A stretch of 42,201 nt of DNA, taken from Kaiparowitsia implicata GSE-PSE-MK54-09C (GTDB taxonomy: Bacteria > Cyanobacteriota > Cyanobacteriia > Elainellales > Elainellaceae). This document shows positions 25,190-32,790 of the stretch, one piece after another; the stretch's first letter is position 1; each line of letters opens with the position of its first letter. A program made the translations under genes and the position numbers. The notes beneath the pieces were generated by a model. The model was not told the DNA's origin. It ran no database searches and saw only the letters and a list, made by a program, of their open reading frames with translations. The DNA lies in the NCBI GenBank assembly GCA_019359435.1, contig JAHHHI010000106.1, positions 1 through 42,201 of the forward strand, written 5' to 3'.

Positions 25190-25567
25190 ATGGATAACGG
25201 CGCTCAGATCGCGCTCACCCTCATGGCAAATAGCGCGAGCCAGCGGGTCAAATCGTATGTCGATCGGGGTAGGTCGATGCACAACCTGTCGGATGAGGAA
25301 CTCTCCGCAACGATGGTCTGGGCGTTTAGAGAATTCGAGAAGGCCAGTTTCAAGCCGCATTCCAAGGAGCGGCTGGTAATCGATGATATTGGCGCGGAAT
25401 ACGATCTTCGAGGCCAGGAGGGCCCGTATCATCTAGTCAAGGATCAGGTCGACAAGATGATCGCCGCCGCTGCTGCGGCTCTCGAGGAGACGGACGCAGA
25501 GATGCTGGAACGCCTCAACGCCGAGATGGTCGCAGATTACGAGGTGATTAAACGCTCAGAGCACTAG
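25190..25567 (+). CDS. Hypothetical protein, acidic and helical
   Basis: A 125-residue cytoplasmic protein of no family I recognise. It is rich in Glu, Asp and Ala (for example AAAAAALEETDAEMLERLNA near residue 92) and probably all alpha, with no membrane segment or signal peptide. The segment SDEELSATMVWAFREFEKAS looks like a paired helix. The start ATG at 25190 has GGAG about 11 bases upstream. No operon partner. Codon use and the uninterrupted frame suggest a real gene. Confidence 0.6.
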   Translation: MDNGAQIALTLMANSASQRVKSYVDRGRSMHNLSDEELSATMVWAFREFEKASFKPHSKERLVIDDIGAEYDLRGQEGPYHLVKDQVDKMIAAAAAALEETDAEMLERLNAEMVADYEVIKRSEH

Positions 25568-25621
25568 CTTGAGAACCTGACCGTCCAGCACCGCGCCAAA
25601 CAAATCATCCGACAGATCGTC

Positions 25622-25951
25622 TCAGCCATCTTGGCGACTACTCCGGCAATTCCATGCCGCGGCGCGAAGCCTCGGCGGCAAGCTGGGCTCTGAACTTCGC
25701 CGCACAGGGCGTAGGCACGTCCACATAGGGAAGTGCGGATCTGTGCTCTTAGCGCTAATGCCCACTTCCATACCATCGCGGATATGGTTCGTCGTTGTGC
25801 CGTCGGCCAACTCCGCTGCGATGGCCGTGCCGGATTATCCGCGCGCCACCATTGAGGCGATCCAGGCCACCTTGAAGTTGGGCAATGGGTCGGCAAACAG
25901 ACCGCCGTAGGTCCCAGCTCTCTGAGGCTTTGCGATTGAAGTGGGCTCCAT
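25622..25951 (-). pseudogene. Unknown protein with a helix-turn-helix-like segment, broken by a stop
   Basis: From the ATG at 25951 the frame reads MEPTSIAKPQRAGTYGGLFA, DPLPNFKVAWIASMVARG, then TAA at 25835-25837, then SGTAIAAELADGTTTNHIRD and on to 25622. WIASMVARG-x-SGTAIAAELADGTTTNHI is built like the N-terminal helix-turn-helix of GcrA-type regulators (WxxGLSAxQIAAELGGVTRNAVIGK), but the resemblance is only partial. The stop probably replaced Tyr. I do not assign a function. Confidence 0.4.
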
Positions 25952-26181
25952 AGTGGGAACCAAGTCACCCCCTCGCCGTTTGCCCGTCGTCAGGCCCGGC
26001 CACCTGCTGGGGGTCCCCCTGACTCGATGCTGAGGATAACCTCCGAGCGTCAGTGCGCCCGGGTGCAAGAGTTGACGCAGGCTGCGCCCGGGCGTTTCCA
26101 TGGGGATCCCTTTACACACTCACCCAACCTTGCGAATCCTTCCCCTCTGTGGGACGAAAGAGATGCTCCAAGTCAGTTAGC

Positions 26182-26207
26182 GAGCCGAGGACCCAAGGCC
26201 TCGGCTC
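26182..26207 (+). repeat. Perfect 9-bp hairpin in a gene-free region
   Basis: GAGCCGAGG and CCTCGGCTC flank an 8-base loop. It lies about 70 bp before a strong terminator, with no open frame between them, as expected for a structured transcript. It is the main feature, with the terminator, of the gene-free stretch 25952-26433. That stretch also holds two copies of TGCGCCCGGG (26054 and 26083). Confidence 0.75.
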
Positions 26208-26275
26208 CTTCAAACAGTGCTGGAAAATCAACAGCGGCTGAACGTTGTGATACTAATGCCCCCAACCTTGTTCAC

Positions 26276-26305
26276 TGCCCCGGCAAACATTGCCGGGGCA
26301 TTTTT
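26276..26305 (+). terminator. Strong rho-independent terminator
   Basis: TGCCCCGGCAA and TTGCCGGGGCA form a perfect 11-bp stem with a three-base loop, followed by TTTTTG on the plus strand. The nearest upstream plus-strand gene ends 700 bp away, so it more likely ends a small RNA or a lost gene. Confidence 0.8.
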
Positions 26306-26433
26306 GTGGGGGATTTGCTGTGATTGAGGAATGCATCTGCCACCGCGGAAAATCAAAGCAGGTCCAAAGGTCGGCGACACGCTGGTCACAGGACTAAAAA
26401 TTATGCGGAAAAGATGGGCGGACGGGTATCGAA

Positions 26434-26541
26434 ATGACCAACGGCAATAGAGAAACCTTTGCGCTTGATCGTGCCGATGTCCGGGCCATCAAAGCAGACG
26501 AGATACTGGTGCTGAAGGTCTGGAACAATCCGGAGCGGTAG
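26434..26541 (+). CDS. Possible 35-residue small protein
   Basis: The frame starts MTNGNRETFALDRADVRAIK and continues ADEILVLKVWNNPER before TAG. The composition looks protein-like and it lies just after the strong terminator. The ribosome site is weak and no family is recognised. If the TAG is read through, the frame stays open into sequence antisense to the next gene, so it could also be a truncated older gene. Confidence 0.3.
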   Translation: MTNGNRETFALDRADVRAIKADEILVLKVWNNPER

Positions 26542-26567
26542 TGCTGCCCCGACGACTTTGAGCTCGA

Positions 26568-26912
26568 CTACTGGATGGCGTACTTCTTCACAATGGCCCG
26601 CATCGAAGGATTGTCGGTCAGAGATCCTTTGTCTCCCTCCAGGATCGAAGCAAGGACGGATACACTGGCTTCCATATTGGACAAGTAATTGCTCCGCCAG
26701 TCCGACTTGTCAGCCATTCCCGGTAGATGAGCGGCGAATGTTGCTATTGTGCGAGCTCTCTCTAGATCAGCTTTCACCATCTCCTCGAGAGCTGCATGCG
26801 GTACCCGCTCTAGCGGTATTCCCGCCACCCTCAGCCCGTTTTTGAAGAAGGTCATACCGGCTCTTTCGGGCGCCAATTTCAATGCCACCAAGCCAATCAA
26901 CCTCTTCAGCAT
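26568..26912 (-). CDS. Hypothetical protein
   Basis: A 114-residue protein, probably helical and cytoplasmic. It begins MLKRLIGLVALKLAPERAGM and contains LEEMVKADLERARTIATFAA; no domain is recognised. A GGGAG element lies about 8 bases before the ATG. The clean frame and composition make it likely to be real. No neighbour on the same strand within 390 bp. Confidence 0.6.
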   Translation of the reverse strand: MLKRLIGLVALKLAPERAGMTFFKNGLRVAGIPLERVPHAALEEMVKADLERARTIATFAAHLPGMADKSDWRSNYLSNMEASVSVLASILEGDKGSLTDNPSMRAIVKKYAIQ

Positions 26913-27305
26913 AGCGCGCTCCCATTTGGCGTGAAACAGGTCCTTGACGCGACCAGGATTCTGCCTGCGGGCTGTTTGTCTTAGCCTAAGTCAATGGGTG
27001 CGCCTTCGTTCCCATTGCACAGCGGCCGACTGTCGCCCGACAAGTTTGGCATTCCGCCGTTCAGCTGCCGGTCAGCAACTTCGAAAGCTGCCGTATGCCA
27101 GGCGCGTACTTCCATTATGTGAGACTTGAAAATAGATGACTGGCCACGCGATGTGCACTACCAATAGTCATGAGCTAGATTCGCGTTCAGGCCAGCCTAA
27201 CCGTGGGTGACGCGGTGTGCGACTGCAGATCGTTCGCTGGTCATTACGGACCTGCCATCCATGGACCGGGATCGATTACGCCGAGGTTCACGATTTGCGG
27301 AGGCA
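26913..27305. other. Gene-free stretch
   Basis: These 393 bases hold no recognised gene, hairpin or RNA. A short frame reading ATADRSLVITDLPSMDRDRL on the plus strand near 27220 may be a remnant but matches nothing I know. Confidence 0.4.
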
Positions 27306-27986
27306 CTATGGTTTCGCCGAGAGCCGGTCGCGTTCCAGGGCGTGCAGGATCAAGCTTAGGCCGTAGGTGAACTCGTCCGCGGGGTCGTAGTCACTTTGCA
27401 TGAGTTCCGTCGCGGATTCGTTCAGGTAGGGGTACTCCTCCGGGGGCAGTTGCGGCAGGAACACCTCGTGGATCATGTCCGCTAGCTCTTCGGCGTCGGC
27501 AAAGGGAAGGCTCGCCTCCTGGAGGGCAAAGCCGTAGACGTAGCTGTCGAGGAGCCAGTTCGCGTGGGTGGCCATTCGGATAGAGAAGCCGGCCCTGCGC
27601 AGGCACGCCGTCACTGCTTCGTGGTGCCGCAGGTTGGCGGGTCCCGGGGCGGTCCGCGACGCCATGAGGGTGATCGCCCATGGGTGACGGGCCAGAACCT
27701 CTCTGGCAGACACCGCGCGCCCTCGCATCGCCGCTCGCCAATCATCCTGACTTTCCGGCAGTTCGATCTCGGCGAAAACAAGGTCCACTATACCGTCGAG
27801 CAACTCCTCCTTGTTTCTGACGTGGTGATACAGCGACATCGCGCCAGCGTTGAGCTCTTGACCCAATCTGCGCATGCTGAGCGCTTCGATCCCCTCACTG
27901 TCGGCGAGGGCGAGGGCTTGGCGCACCACCTTCTCCCTACTGAGCGGCGTGGACGCTTCTGCGCCTCGTTCAGAATTTGCGTCCAA
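27306..27986 (-). CDS. TetR-family transcriptional regulator
   Basis: A 226-residue repressor. The helix-turn-helix (about 16-62) reads LSREKVVRQALALADSEGIE, ALSMRRLGQELNAGAMSLYH and HVRNKEELLDGIVD; the C-terminal half is a TetR_C-type ligand domain (HPWAITLMASRTAPGPANLR). It is divergent from a DUF2306 membrane protein gene with two palindromes in the 148-bp region between them, so autoregulation and control of that neighbour are likely. The inducer is unknown. Confidence 0.93.
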   Translation of the reverse strand: MDANSERGAEASTPLSREKVVRQALALADSEGIEALSMRRLGQELNAGAMSLYHHVRNKEELLDGIVDLVFAEIELPESQDDWRAAMRGRAVSAREVLARHPWAITLMASRTAPGPANLRHHEAVTACLRRAGFSIRMATHANWLLDSYVYGFALQEASLPFADAEELADMIHEVFLPQLPPEEYPYLNESATELMQSDYDPADEFTYGLSLILHALERDRLSAKP

Positions 27987-28017
27987 GCGGGCCTCCTTAA
28001 ATGGCGGTCTTGACAGT

Positions 28018-28030
28018 CGTACACTGTACG
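28018..28030. promoter_or_regulatory. Candidate TetR operator 1
   Basis: CGTACACTGTACG is a perfect palindrome around a central C, between the divergent TetR and DUF2306 genes. It shares the CGTAC...GTACG arms with the second site 12 bases further on. Confidence 0.65.
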
Positions 28031-28041
28031 GTTACTAGCGG

Positions 28042-28058
28042 ATCGTACGGTGTACGAT
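28042..28058. promoter_or_regulatory. Candidate TetR operator 2
   Basis: ATCGTAC, a 3-base centre (GGT) and GTACGAT form a perfect 7-bp inverted repeat. Centre-to-centre distance to operator 1 is about 26 bp, so the two sites sit on nearly the same face of the helix. Binding is inferred from position and symmetry. Confidence 0.65.
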
Positions 28059-28134
28059 TATTGCACGGTGTAAGTGCGTCGTCACCTTCCAGTGGAAAAC
28101 ACGGCGACCGACGAGCCGTAAAAGGGACTATCAA

Positions 28135-28749
28135 ATGGCTCGTTGGCTCACGAATCCCGTTGTAGTGCCTGCTGCTCTGTACTTTGGTACGCTGCTCACG
28201 ATCGTTTTGGCGTTGGTGCAAGTGGTGCAAATTCCACTGGGAACCCTACCTGAGGACAGCCTACGCCTCACCATCGCTCCCGTGTGGCATTTCATGCATG
28301 TGCTCGGCGGCGCCACATTTGGCATCCTTGGCCCAATCCAGTTCGGTCGTGTTCTGGTGTACCGATATGGACGTTTGCACCGCGTTATGGGGCGCGTTTT
28401 TGTGGCTGCCGGGGCGATGATATCGCTGAGTTCGCTGAGTTTGCTTTGGCACTTTCCCGAGACCTATTCGGTGCCCATGAACAGCGGGCGGTTGCTGTTC
28501 GGGATCGGCTTAGGCTTGGCATTGGCCATTGCGATGCATGCCATCCGCAAAGGGGATTTTACCCGCCACCGCAACTGGATGATCCGTGCCTATGCAATTG
28601 GGATGGGGGCCACGGCTGTGACGATGGTGTTCTTCCCAATTTACGTTATCACGGGAGAGCCTCCGACGGGCCTCGTCGCTGACATCATATTCTTGGGGTC
28701 CTGGGCCGCCTGCGTTGTCTTTGCCGAAGGCTTGGTGCGCAGGACTTGA
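28135..28749 (+). CDS. DUF2306-family multi-pass membrane protein
   Basis: A 204-residue protein with about six to seven helices. Typical DUF2306 features: His-rich helix ends (VWHFMHVLGGATFGILGPIQ), RLHRVMGRVFVAAG, and TRHRNWMIRAYAIGMGATAV with the conserved R-H-R-N-W-M-x-R motif. The function of the family is unknown; the paired histidines suggest heme or metal binding. It is probably regulated by the divergent TetR protein. The ATG at 28135 follows AAAAGGGAC. Confidence 0.88.
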   Translation: MARWLTNPVVVPAALYFGTLLTIVLALVQVVQIPLGTLPEDSLRLTIAPVWHFMHVLGGATFGILGPIQFGRVLVYRYGRLHRVMGRVFVAAGAMISLSSLSLLWHFPETYSVPMNSGRLLFGIGLGLALAIAMHAIRKGDFTRHRNWMIRAYAIGMGATAVTMVFFPIYVITGEPPTGLVADIIFLGSWAACVVFAEGLVRRT

Positions 28750-29235
28750 GCAATCTGATTAGACTCCGGTCGCATAATCCCATCCGGCTGATCGATACGG
28801 CTCACGGACCTGAAGTCAACGATACTGCCGACTAATGGCTCAAGCCAAGCGATCAGGCTGGCCGTTTCGCTCCCTCTTCGCTAGCGCCTATTCGGGGTGA
28901 CTGGGCGACGCTGGACCTGGCTCGCCGCAGGAGGAACTGGACTAGGCGCTGGGCAGCAAATACCGGTCTTGAGGTGTCAGTGCAGTATCTGCCGGTCGAT
29001 GTGGTGGCTCCCGCTGAAAGGGTTGTTGGCGGCGACCAGCTTACTCCTGTCATCCGCCGGTGGTAGCGGGGGCCGTCCACACCATCAAAATGGGTGCGCT
29101 CCAGGTTCCGTCTGCGCCAAAGTGAGAGTTTAGGTCGCTCCAACGTTTTGGGGCCGAACGAATGGCGACCTGCTCTTACAGAGGGTGTTGGGAGGGCGCG
29201 CGTCCGCTAATCCGGCACAATGCCGCGTTGCCCCT
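28750..29235. other. Gene-free stretch
   Basis: 486 bases without a recognisable gene or RNA. A segment near 29085 (TCAAAATGGGTGCGCTCC) closely resembles the minus strand near 42100, inside the decayed cyclase gene, and may be a further scrap of the same repeated sequence. Confidence 0.4.
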
Positions 29236-29356
29236 CTAAGCTGCCACCCGGTTCCGCCCGCCGTTCTTGGCGTTATACAGCGCTGTATCGGCGCGCTGGA
29301 TCAGGTCAGACGGGGCTAGGTCCGACGACGACAAGGCCGCGGCGCCGATGCTGACC
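29236..29356 (-). pseudogene. Diguanylate cyclase (GGDEF) C-terminal fragment
   Basis: The last 40 codons of a GGDEF domain: VRVTVSIGAAALSSSDLAPS then DLIQRADTALYNAKNGGRNR VAA and stop. The pattern (VTxSIGxA, then ADxALYxAKxxGRNxV) is diagnostic. The GGDEF signature and everything before it is absent; at about 29357 the sequence switches to a decayed yhhQ gene on the other strand. The segment is about 88% identical to the 3' end of the decayed cyclase gene at 41562-41680, of which it is a partial copy. Confidence 0.8.
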
Positions 29357-29358
29357 GT

Positions 29359-29871
29359 AACGCGAACACTCTCCAATTGGATGATCGGCAATGTGGGCAC
29401 TTTATGTCCATCTGACAGTCTTGCCTGATCCCAGTAGCTCCGGGGCTTCTGGCGCCAAGCGGTATCATTGTGGCAGGCCCCGCCTTTGTTTGCGGGATCT
29501 GGTACAGCGCCGCCTTGGTCTGGTCTGGACAATCGCGGCAATTGCCTTTGGCGCAATGTTGTCGGCGCTCGTGGCGCCGCCTGCTTTGGTATTTGCCTCC
29601 GTAGCTGCGTTCCTGCTTTCCGAGCTGGCGGACTTGGTGTTTATTCGCCACTGCAACGTCGCGGCCTTGTGCTAGCAGTGGCTGCATCGAGCATGGTCGG
29701 CCTCGTCGTTGACACGCCAATCTTCCTGCAGCTGGCGTTTGGCAGTACCGAGCTGATGTGGGGGCAGATAGTGCGCAAGGGGCGGACGGTGTTGGCCGCC
29801 ATTCCTTCATTTACTGGCTGCGTTCACGCGATGAGCGACAGGAACGGCAACTCGCTGGAGCACTCGCATGA
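29359..29871 (+). pseudogene. yhhQ: YhhQ/VUT-family queuosine precursor transporter, frameshifted and 5'-truncated
   Basis: Pieces in successive frames rebuild a VUT-family protein: NWMIGNVGTLC, then LIPVAPGLLAPSGIIVAGPA, then LRDLVQRRLGLVWTIAAIAF and LVFASVAAFLLSELADL, then YSPLQRRGLVLAVAASSMVG, LVVDTPIFLQLAFGS, and finally [20 protein letters not shown] ending in an ATGA overlap with queF. At least three to four single- or two-base shifts are needed (near 29395, 29495, 29640 and 29810). The first about 20 residues are lost at the junction with the cyclase fragment. Intact relatives import queuosine precursors (queuine, preQ0 or preQ1), consistent with the adjacent queF. Confidence 0.85.
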
Positions 29872-30329
29872 CCAACCTCTCCCTTCAAGTCACACAACTC
29901 GGTCGTGAAACCAAAGCGGCAGAGAGCCCCGAGCTTGCCGTTCTGGAACGGGTACCCAATCCACAAGCCGATACCGACTACGTTGCTCGTTTCACGGTCC
30001 CGGAGTTTACCTCCCTGTGCCCCGTCACGGGGCAGCCGGATTTTGCCCATCTCGTCATCGACTATGTTCCCGGCGACTGGCTCGTCGAGTCAAAATCGCT
30101 CAAGCTCTACCTGGCCTCGTTCCGCAATCACTGGGCGTTCCATGAGGATTGCACGGTGTCCATCGGACGACGGCTGGTGAGCCTGCTTGAGCCCAGATGG
30201 CTCCGAATTGGAGGCTACTGGTATCCGCATGGTGGCATTCCGATCGATGTTTTCTGGCAGATTGGGGCGACACCACAGCATGTCTGGCTGCCGGACACAG
30301 GTGTGCCGAAATATCGGGGACGGGGATAG
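29868..30329 (+). CDS. queF: NADPH-dependent 7-cyano-7-deazaguanine (preQ0) reductase
   Basis: A 153-residue single-domain QueF that reduces preQ0 to preQ1 in queuosine tRNA-modification synthesis. The catalytic Cys51 lies in [14 protein letters not shown] with the general acid Asp58; the QueF signature [15 protein letters not shown] begins at Glu74, and His92/Glu93 follow in AFHED. Length and motifs are those of the short bacterial form. It overlaps the last base pairs of the decayed yhhQ gene (ATGA), so it was translationally coupled to it; no other que gene is in the window. Confidence 0.96.
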   Translation: MTNLSLQVTQLGRETKAAESPELAVLERVPNPQADTDYVARFTVPEFTSLCPVTGQPDFAHLVIDYVPGDWLVESKSLKLYLASFRNHWAFHEDCTVSIGRRLVSLLEPRWLRIGGYWYPHGGIPIDVFWQIGATPQHVWLPDTGVPKYRGRG

Positions 30330-30379
30330 CGACACATCGCCGTTTAGCAGTTCAGCCAATCAGCACCAACAAGTCTGCT

Positions 30380-30402
30380 CCTGGGCAGCTTATCTGCCCA
30401 GG
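30380..30402 (+). promoter_or_regulatory. Perfect hairpin just before the DMT exporter start
   Basis: CCTGGGCAG and CTGCCCAGG pair perfectly around CTTAT and end 9 bases before the ATG at 30412. The only purine-rich ribosome-site candidate (CAGGGT) is in the right arm, so the stem may mask translation, or act as a weak terminator after queF. No U-run follows. Confidence 0.6.
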
Positions 30403-30411
30403 GTCAACACC

Positions 30412-31320
30412 ATGCGTTCCGTGACTGACAAACTCCCAGCGGCCCGTTCTCGAGAGACTGTTGGTCTTTGGCTTGGGCTGCTCGGCGTTGCGATCTTTGC
30501 TGCGACTTTGCCTTTCACCCGACTTGCAGTTGGAGAGCTTGATGCGGGGTTTCTGACCGCAGGACGAGCCGCTGGGGCCGGTATTCTGGCTGCAGTGATC
30601 CTTTTGGTTGTGCGCCCTCGATTGCCATCCAAGATTGAGTTCGCGAAATTGCTGCTCATCTCCGCCTGTGTTGTCGCAGGTTTTCCGGCGTTTACAGCTG
30701 TTGCAATGACAAGCGTCGATGCGTCTCGCGGCGGAGTCGTTCTGGGCGTGCTCCCCCTGGCAACAGCCGCTGCAGGTGCTCTCCTTGGCAAAGAACGACC
30801 CTCACTCGCCTTCTGGCTTGCGGCAGTCGCGGGAGCAGCAGTGGTGACCGCCTTTGCCTTGTTTCGCGGCAATGGAAGCTTCGAGGCAGGAGACCTGCTG
30901 CTGGCAGCGGCAGTTGTCAGCGCTGCCGTGGGCTATACCTATTCTGGACAACTGGCTCGTACGATGCCGGGCTGGGTGGTGATATCCTGGGCGCTAGTCT
31001 TGGCCTTGCCAATTTCAGTTCCGGTGACCGCTCTCTGGTGGCCTGACAACATCGGGTCCCTCGAGCCGCAGACCTGGATTGCCTTCGCCTACGTGACTAT
31101 TATGAGCCAATATGTTGGCTTCTTTGCCTGGAATGCGGGACTTGCCCTGGGCGGTGTTGCAAGGGTCAGTCAGGTGCAACTGCTGCAGAGTTTTCTGACT
31201 TTGGCGATCGCCGCCACTTTAAACTCGGAGCGCGTGGGCTGGGACACCTGGGCCACTGCAATCATTGTCGTTCTGATTGTTTTGGTGGGCAGGCGCCTGA
31301 AGGTGCGACGCTCCGCGTAA
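30412..31320 (+). CDS. DMT-superfamily (EamA) transporter
   Basis: A 302-residue protein with about ten membrane helices in two EamA repeats (first from LWLGLLGVAIFAATLPFTRL, second from LLLAAAVVSAAVGYTYSGQL). Such proteins usually export amino acids or other metabolites. The ATG at 30412 starts at MRSVTDKLPAARSRET, the normal length for the family; the frame is open upstream to 30187 but that part overlaps queF in another frame. It is downstream of queF by 82 bp with a hairpin in between; a shared function is not implied. Confidence 0.9.
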   Translation: MRSVTDKLPAARSRETVGLWLGLLGVAIFAATLPFTRLAVGELDAGFLTAGRAAGAGILAAVILLVVRPRLPSKIEFAKLLLISACVVAGFPAFTAVAMTSVDASRGGVVLGVLPLATAAAGALLGKERPSLAFWLAAVAGAAVVTAFALFRGNGSFEAGDLLLAAAVVSAAVGYTYSGQLARTMPGWVVISWALVLALPISVPVTALWWPDNIGSLEPQTWIAFAYVTIMSQYVGFFAWNAGLALGGVARVSQVQLLQSFLTLAIAATLNSERVGWDTWATAIIVVLIVLVGRRLKVRRSA

Positions 31321-31348
31321 CAGCGCTCACCAGCGGGTACGGCTCTGT

Positions 31349-31693
31349 CTACTCCGGCGGGAACATCCAGCGAACCGGCTTGCCCAGCGAGCGGGCATAT
31401 TCAATCTCGCGCCTTGTGCTCGATCCGACGTAGCCACCGACATTGACCACAAAAATCTCGTCGGCAAGGTCAATCTTGCGGAAGTGTAGCTGATCAATGG
31501 CCTGCTTCTCTGGGGTGCTCTCGTCCCCGTCCGACAAAAGGAACCTCGAGCCGGTGGGTTGATCGGCATGCCCGAAAGCACCGAGGCTGATCACGATTTG
31601 ACCAAGGATGGACAGATGCAAGTTCGCCAGGTGGAAGGCATCAGGGAAGCGGCTGGAGCCGCACAGGGTGATAACTTTGGGCCGAGAACTCAT
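31349..31693 (-). CDS. Nucleoside 2-deoxyribosyltransferase-like protein
   Basis: A 114-residue protein. It starts RPKVITLCGSSRFPDAF, with the glycine-containing first loop of the NDT-like Rossmann fold. FRKIDLADEIFVVNVGGYVG followed by SSTRREIEYARSLGKPVRWM is the late motif (D-E-I-x-V-V-N-x-G-G-Y-x-G-x-S-T) of proteins annotated as nucleoside 2-deoxyribosyltransferase-like or DUF4406-like. The glutamate in STRREIEYA would be the likely nucleophile position. Its ATG overlaps the stop of the YCII gene (ATGA), so they are translated together. The reaction is unproven; it may hydrolyse or transfer nucleoside or nucleotide sugars. Confidence 0.78.
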   Translation of the reverse strand: MSSRPKVITLCGSSRFPDAFHLANLHLSILGQIVISLGAFGHADQPTGSRFLLSDGDESTPEKQAIDQLHFRKIDLADEIFVVNVGGYVGSSTRREIEYARSLGKPVRWMFPPE

Positions 31694-32097
31694 ACAGATC
31701 TTTCAGTTGTACAATACATTGTGGCTGAGCGGGAATTATCCGGTGCAACATACGTGCTGATCTCCCTGACCTCGACGCTCGACCCCGGACGGATAACACC
31801 GGGGCACTGGCGGGCGACTTCCGCAGCCTCGTCGAGGCTTTCAGCGGCAATGATCATGTAGCCGCCGATTAGCTCCTTCATCTCGACGGACGGCCCGTCC
31901 ACTTCTCCTTCGGATGTGATGATCTTTCCGCCGGGCTTCAGCCGTCCACCCAGGTCGACAATGTTGTCCTTGAACGTCTCCCTCCAGGCGTTGAACTGAG
32001 CGTACATCTGTTCCATCTGCGCTGGGGACGGCGACACGCGGTTCCCTGAGGGGGCCGGCTGGCTACGCTGGATGCAAAGATAGTTTTGCTTGGCCAT
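31690..32097 (-). CDS. YCII-related (DGPF-type) domain protein
   Basis: A 135-residue protein. MAKQNYLCIQRS starts the ferredoxin-like fold; ITSEGEVDGPSVEMKELIGG followed by YMIIAAESLDEAAEVARQCP is the DGPF/YCII core (usually DGPFAExKE-x-GGYxIxxxxSxxEA). The conserved His/Asp pair of the family is partly visible. AGAAGGAAAC eight bases upstream marks a strong ribosome site. It forms a two-gene unit with the deoxyribosyltransferase-like gene. Family members often sit with extracytoplasmic sigma factors, but none is here. Confidence 0.88.
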   Translation of the reverse strand: MAKQNYLCIQRSQPAPSGNRVSPSPAQMEQMYAQFNAWRETFKDNIVDLGGRLKPGGKIITSEGEVDGPSVEMKELIGGYMIIAAESLDEAAEVARQCPGVIRPGSSVEVREISTYVAPDNSRSATMYCTTERSV

Positions 32098-32438
32098 GTC
32101 GTTTCCTTCTGTAGGTTCGCGTCGGTCAGGCTGGCCGACAACCCATGACGCGTGGGCTCGACATTATTGGACACCCTGCGCGTTTATTGGCGGCGACCCT
32201 ACCAGTTCCCGTCCATTGTTGTCCGATTGCGGGGAGTTAGCCGGGTTGCCAGCGTAGCAGAACCCACGTTGGCGTCGTACAATGCAGCACCGCGCTAACG
32301 CTACACACGGTGATCAAACTACCCGTGCGGATCGCATCATTGATTGCAACTTTGGCTGGAGGGGGAGCTGCTGACAGTGGAACCAGCGGCAGCCCGGCGC
32401 CGCGCCAAGTCTCACAACCGCCCTCCACGACCTCGGCT
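32098..32438. other. Mostly empty stretch upstream of the YCII gene
   Basis: No recognised gene. It should contain the promoter of the YCII pair. A minus-strand frame (32428-32237) directly continues past the decayed PII-like gene and may have been its 3' extension. Confidence 0.4.
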
Positions 32439-32689
32439 TCAGCAGCGCAGTGCCGCAGCCACGCCGCTGCACCCTCCTCGACGCCCCAGGCCGATGAATT
32501 CGGGCTTCTGCACCACGCTAATCAGCACCGCGGTGCCGCCGGTGCGCCCGAAGCGCCCTGGCCCGAGAGGGTGGGCGTTGCAGTGCGGCCGTGTATCCCG
32601 TGTTTTTCCAGAAGACCGACCAGTTTAGGAAAGAGCGGGGCATCGACGAGAACTTCAATCCGCTTTCGCTCTGTGCCTTGTAGACTCAT
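32439..32689 (-). pseudogene. PII-like small protein, frameshifted
   Basis: From an ATG at 32689 with an AGGTGG site the frame reads ERKRIEVLVDAPLFPKLVGL, LEKHGIHGRTATPTLSGQG, which follows the start of PII-like/DUF190-type proteins (LVDxPLxxKLVxLLExxGIxGYTxLPxLSGxG). After GASG the sense continues one frame over as RTGGTAVLISVVQKPEFIGL to a TGA at 32439. The gene length (251 nt) is not a multiple of three, consistent with one indel near 32545. Such proteins regulate membrane transport of bicarbonate or metals; the family is tentative. Confidence 0.5.
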
Positions 32690-32790
32690 CCCACCACCTG
32701 CTGTGTCAATCGGCCCGGCCTCGCTCCAAACTGTCGCATCACGCATGCGTGCCTTGATTTGCAGAGGTGCTACCGACAAGATTGCGCGCC

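Noticed and set aside
30330-30411. A preQ1 riboswitch near queF
   Set aside because: The hairpin follows queF and precedes an unrelated transporter; the required loop and downstream A-rich tail of preQ1-I or the structure of preQ1-II are not present.
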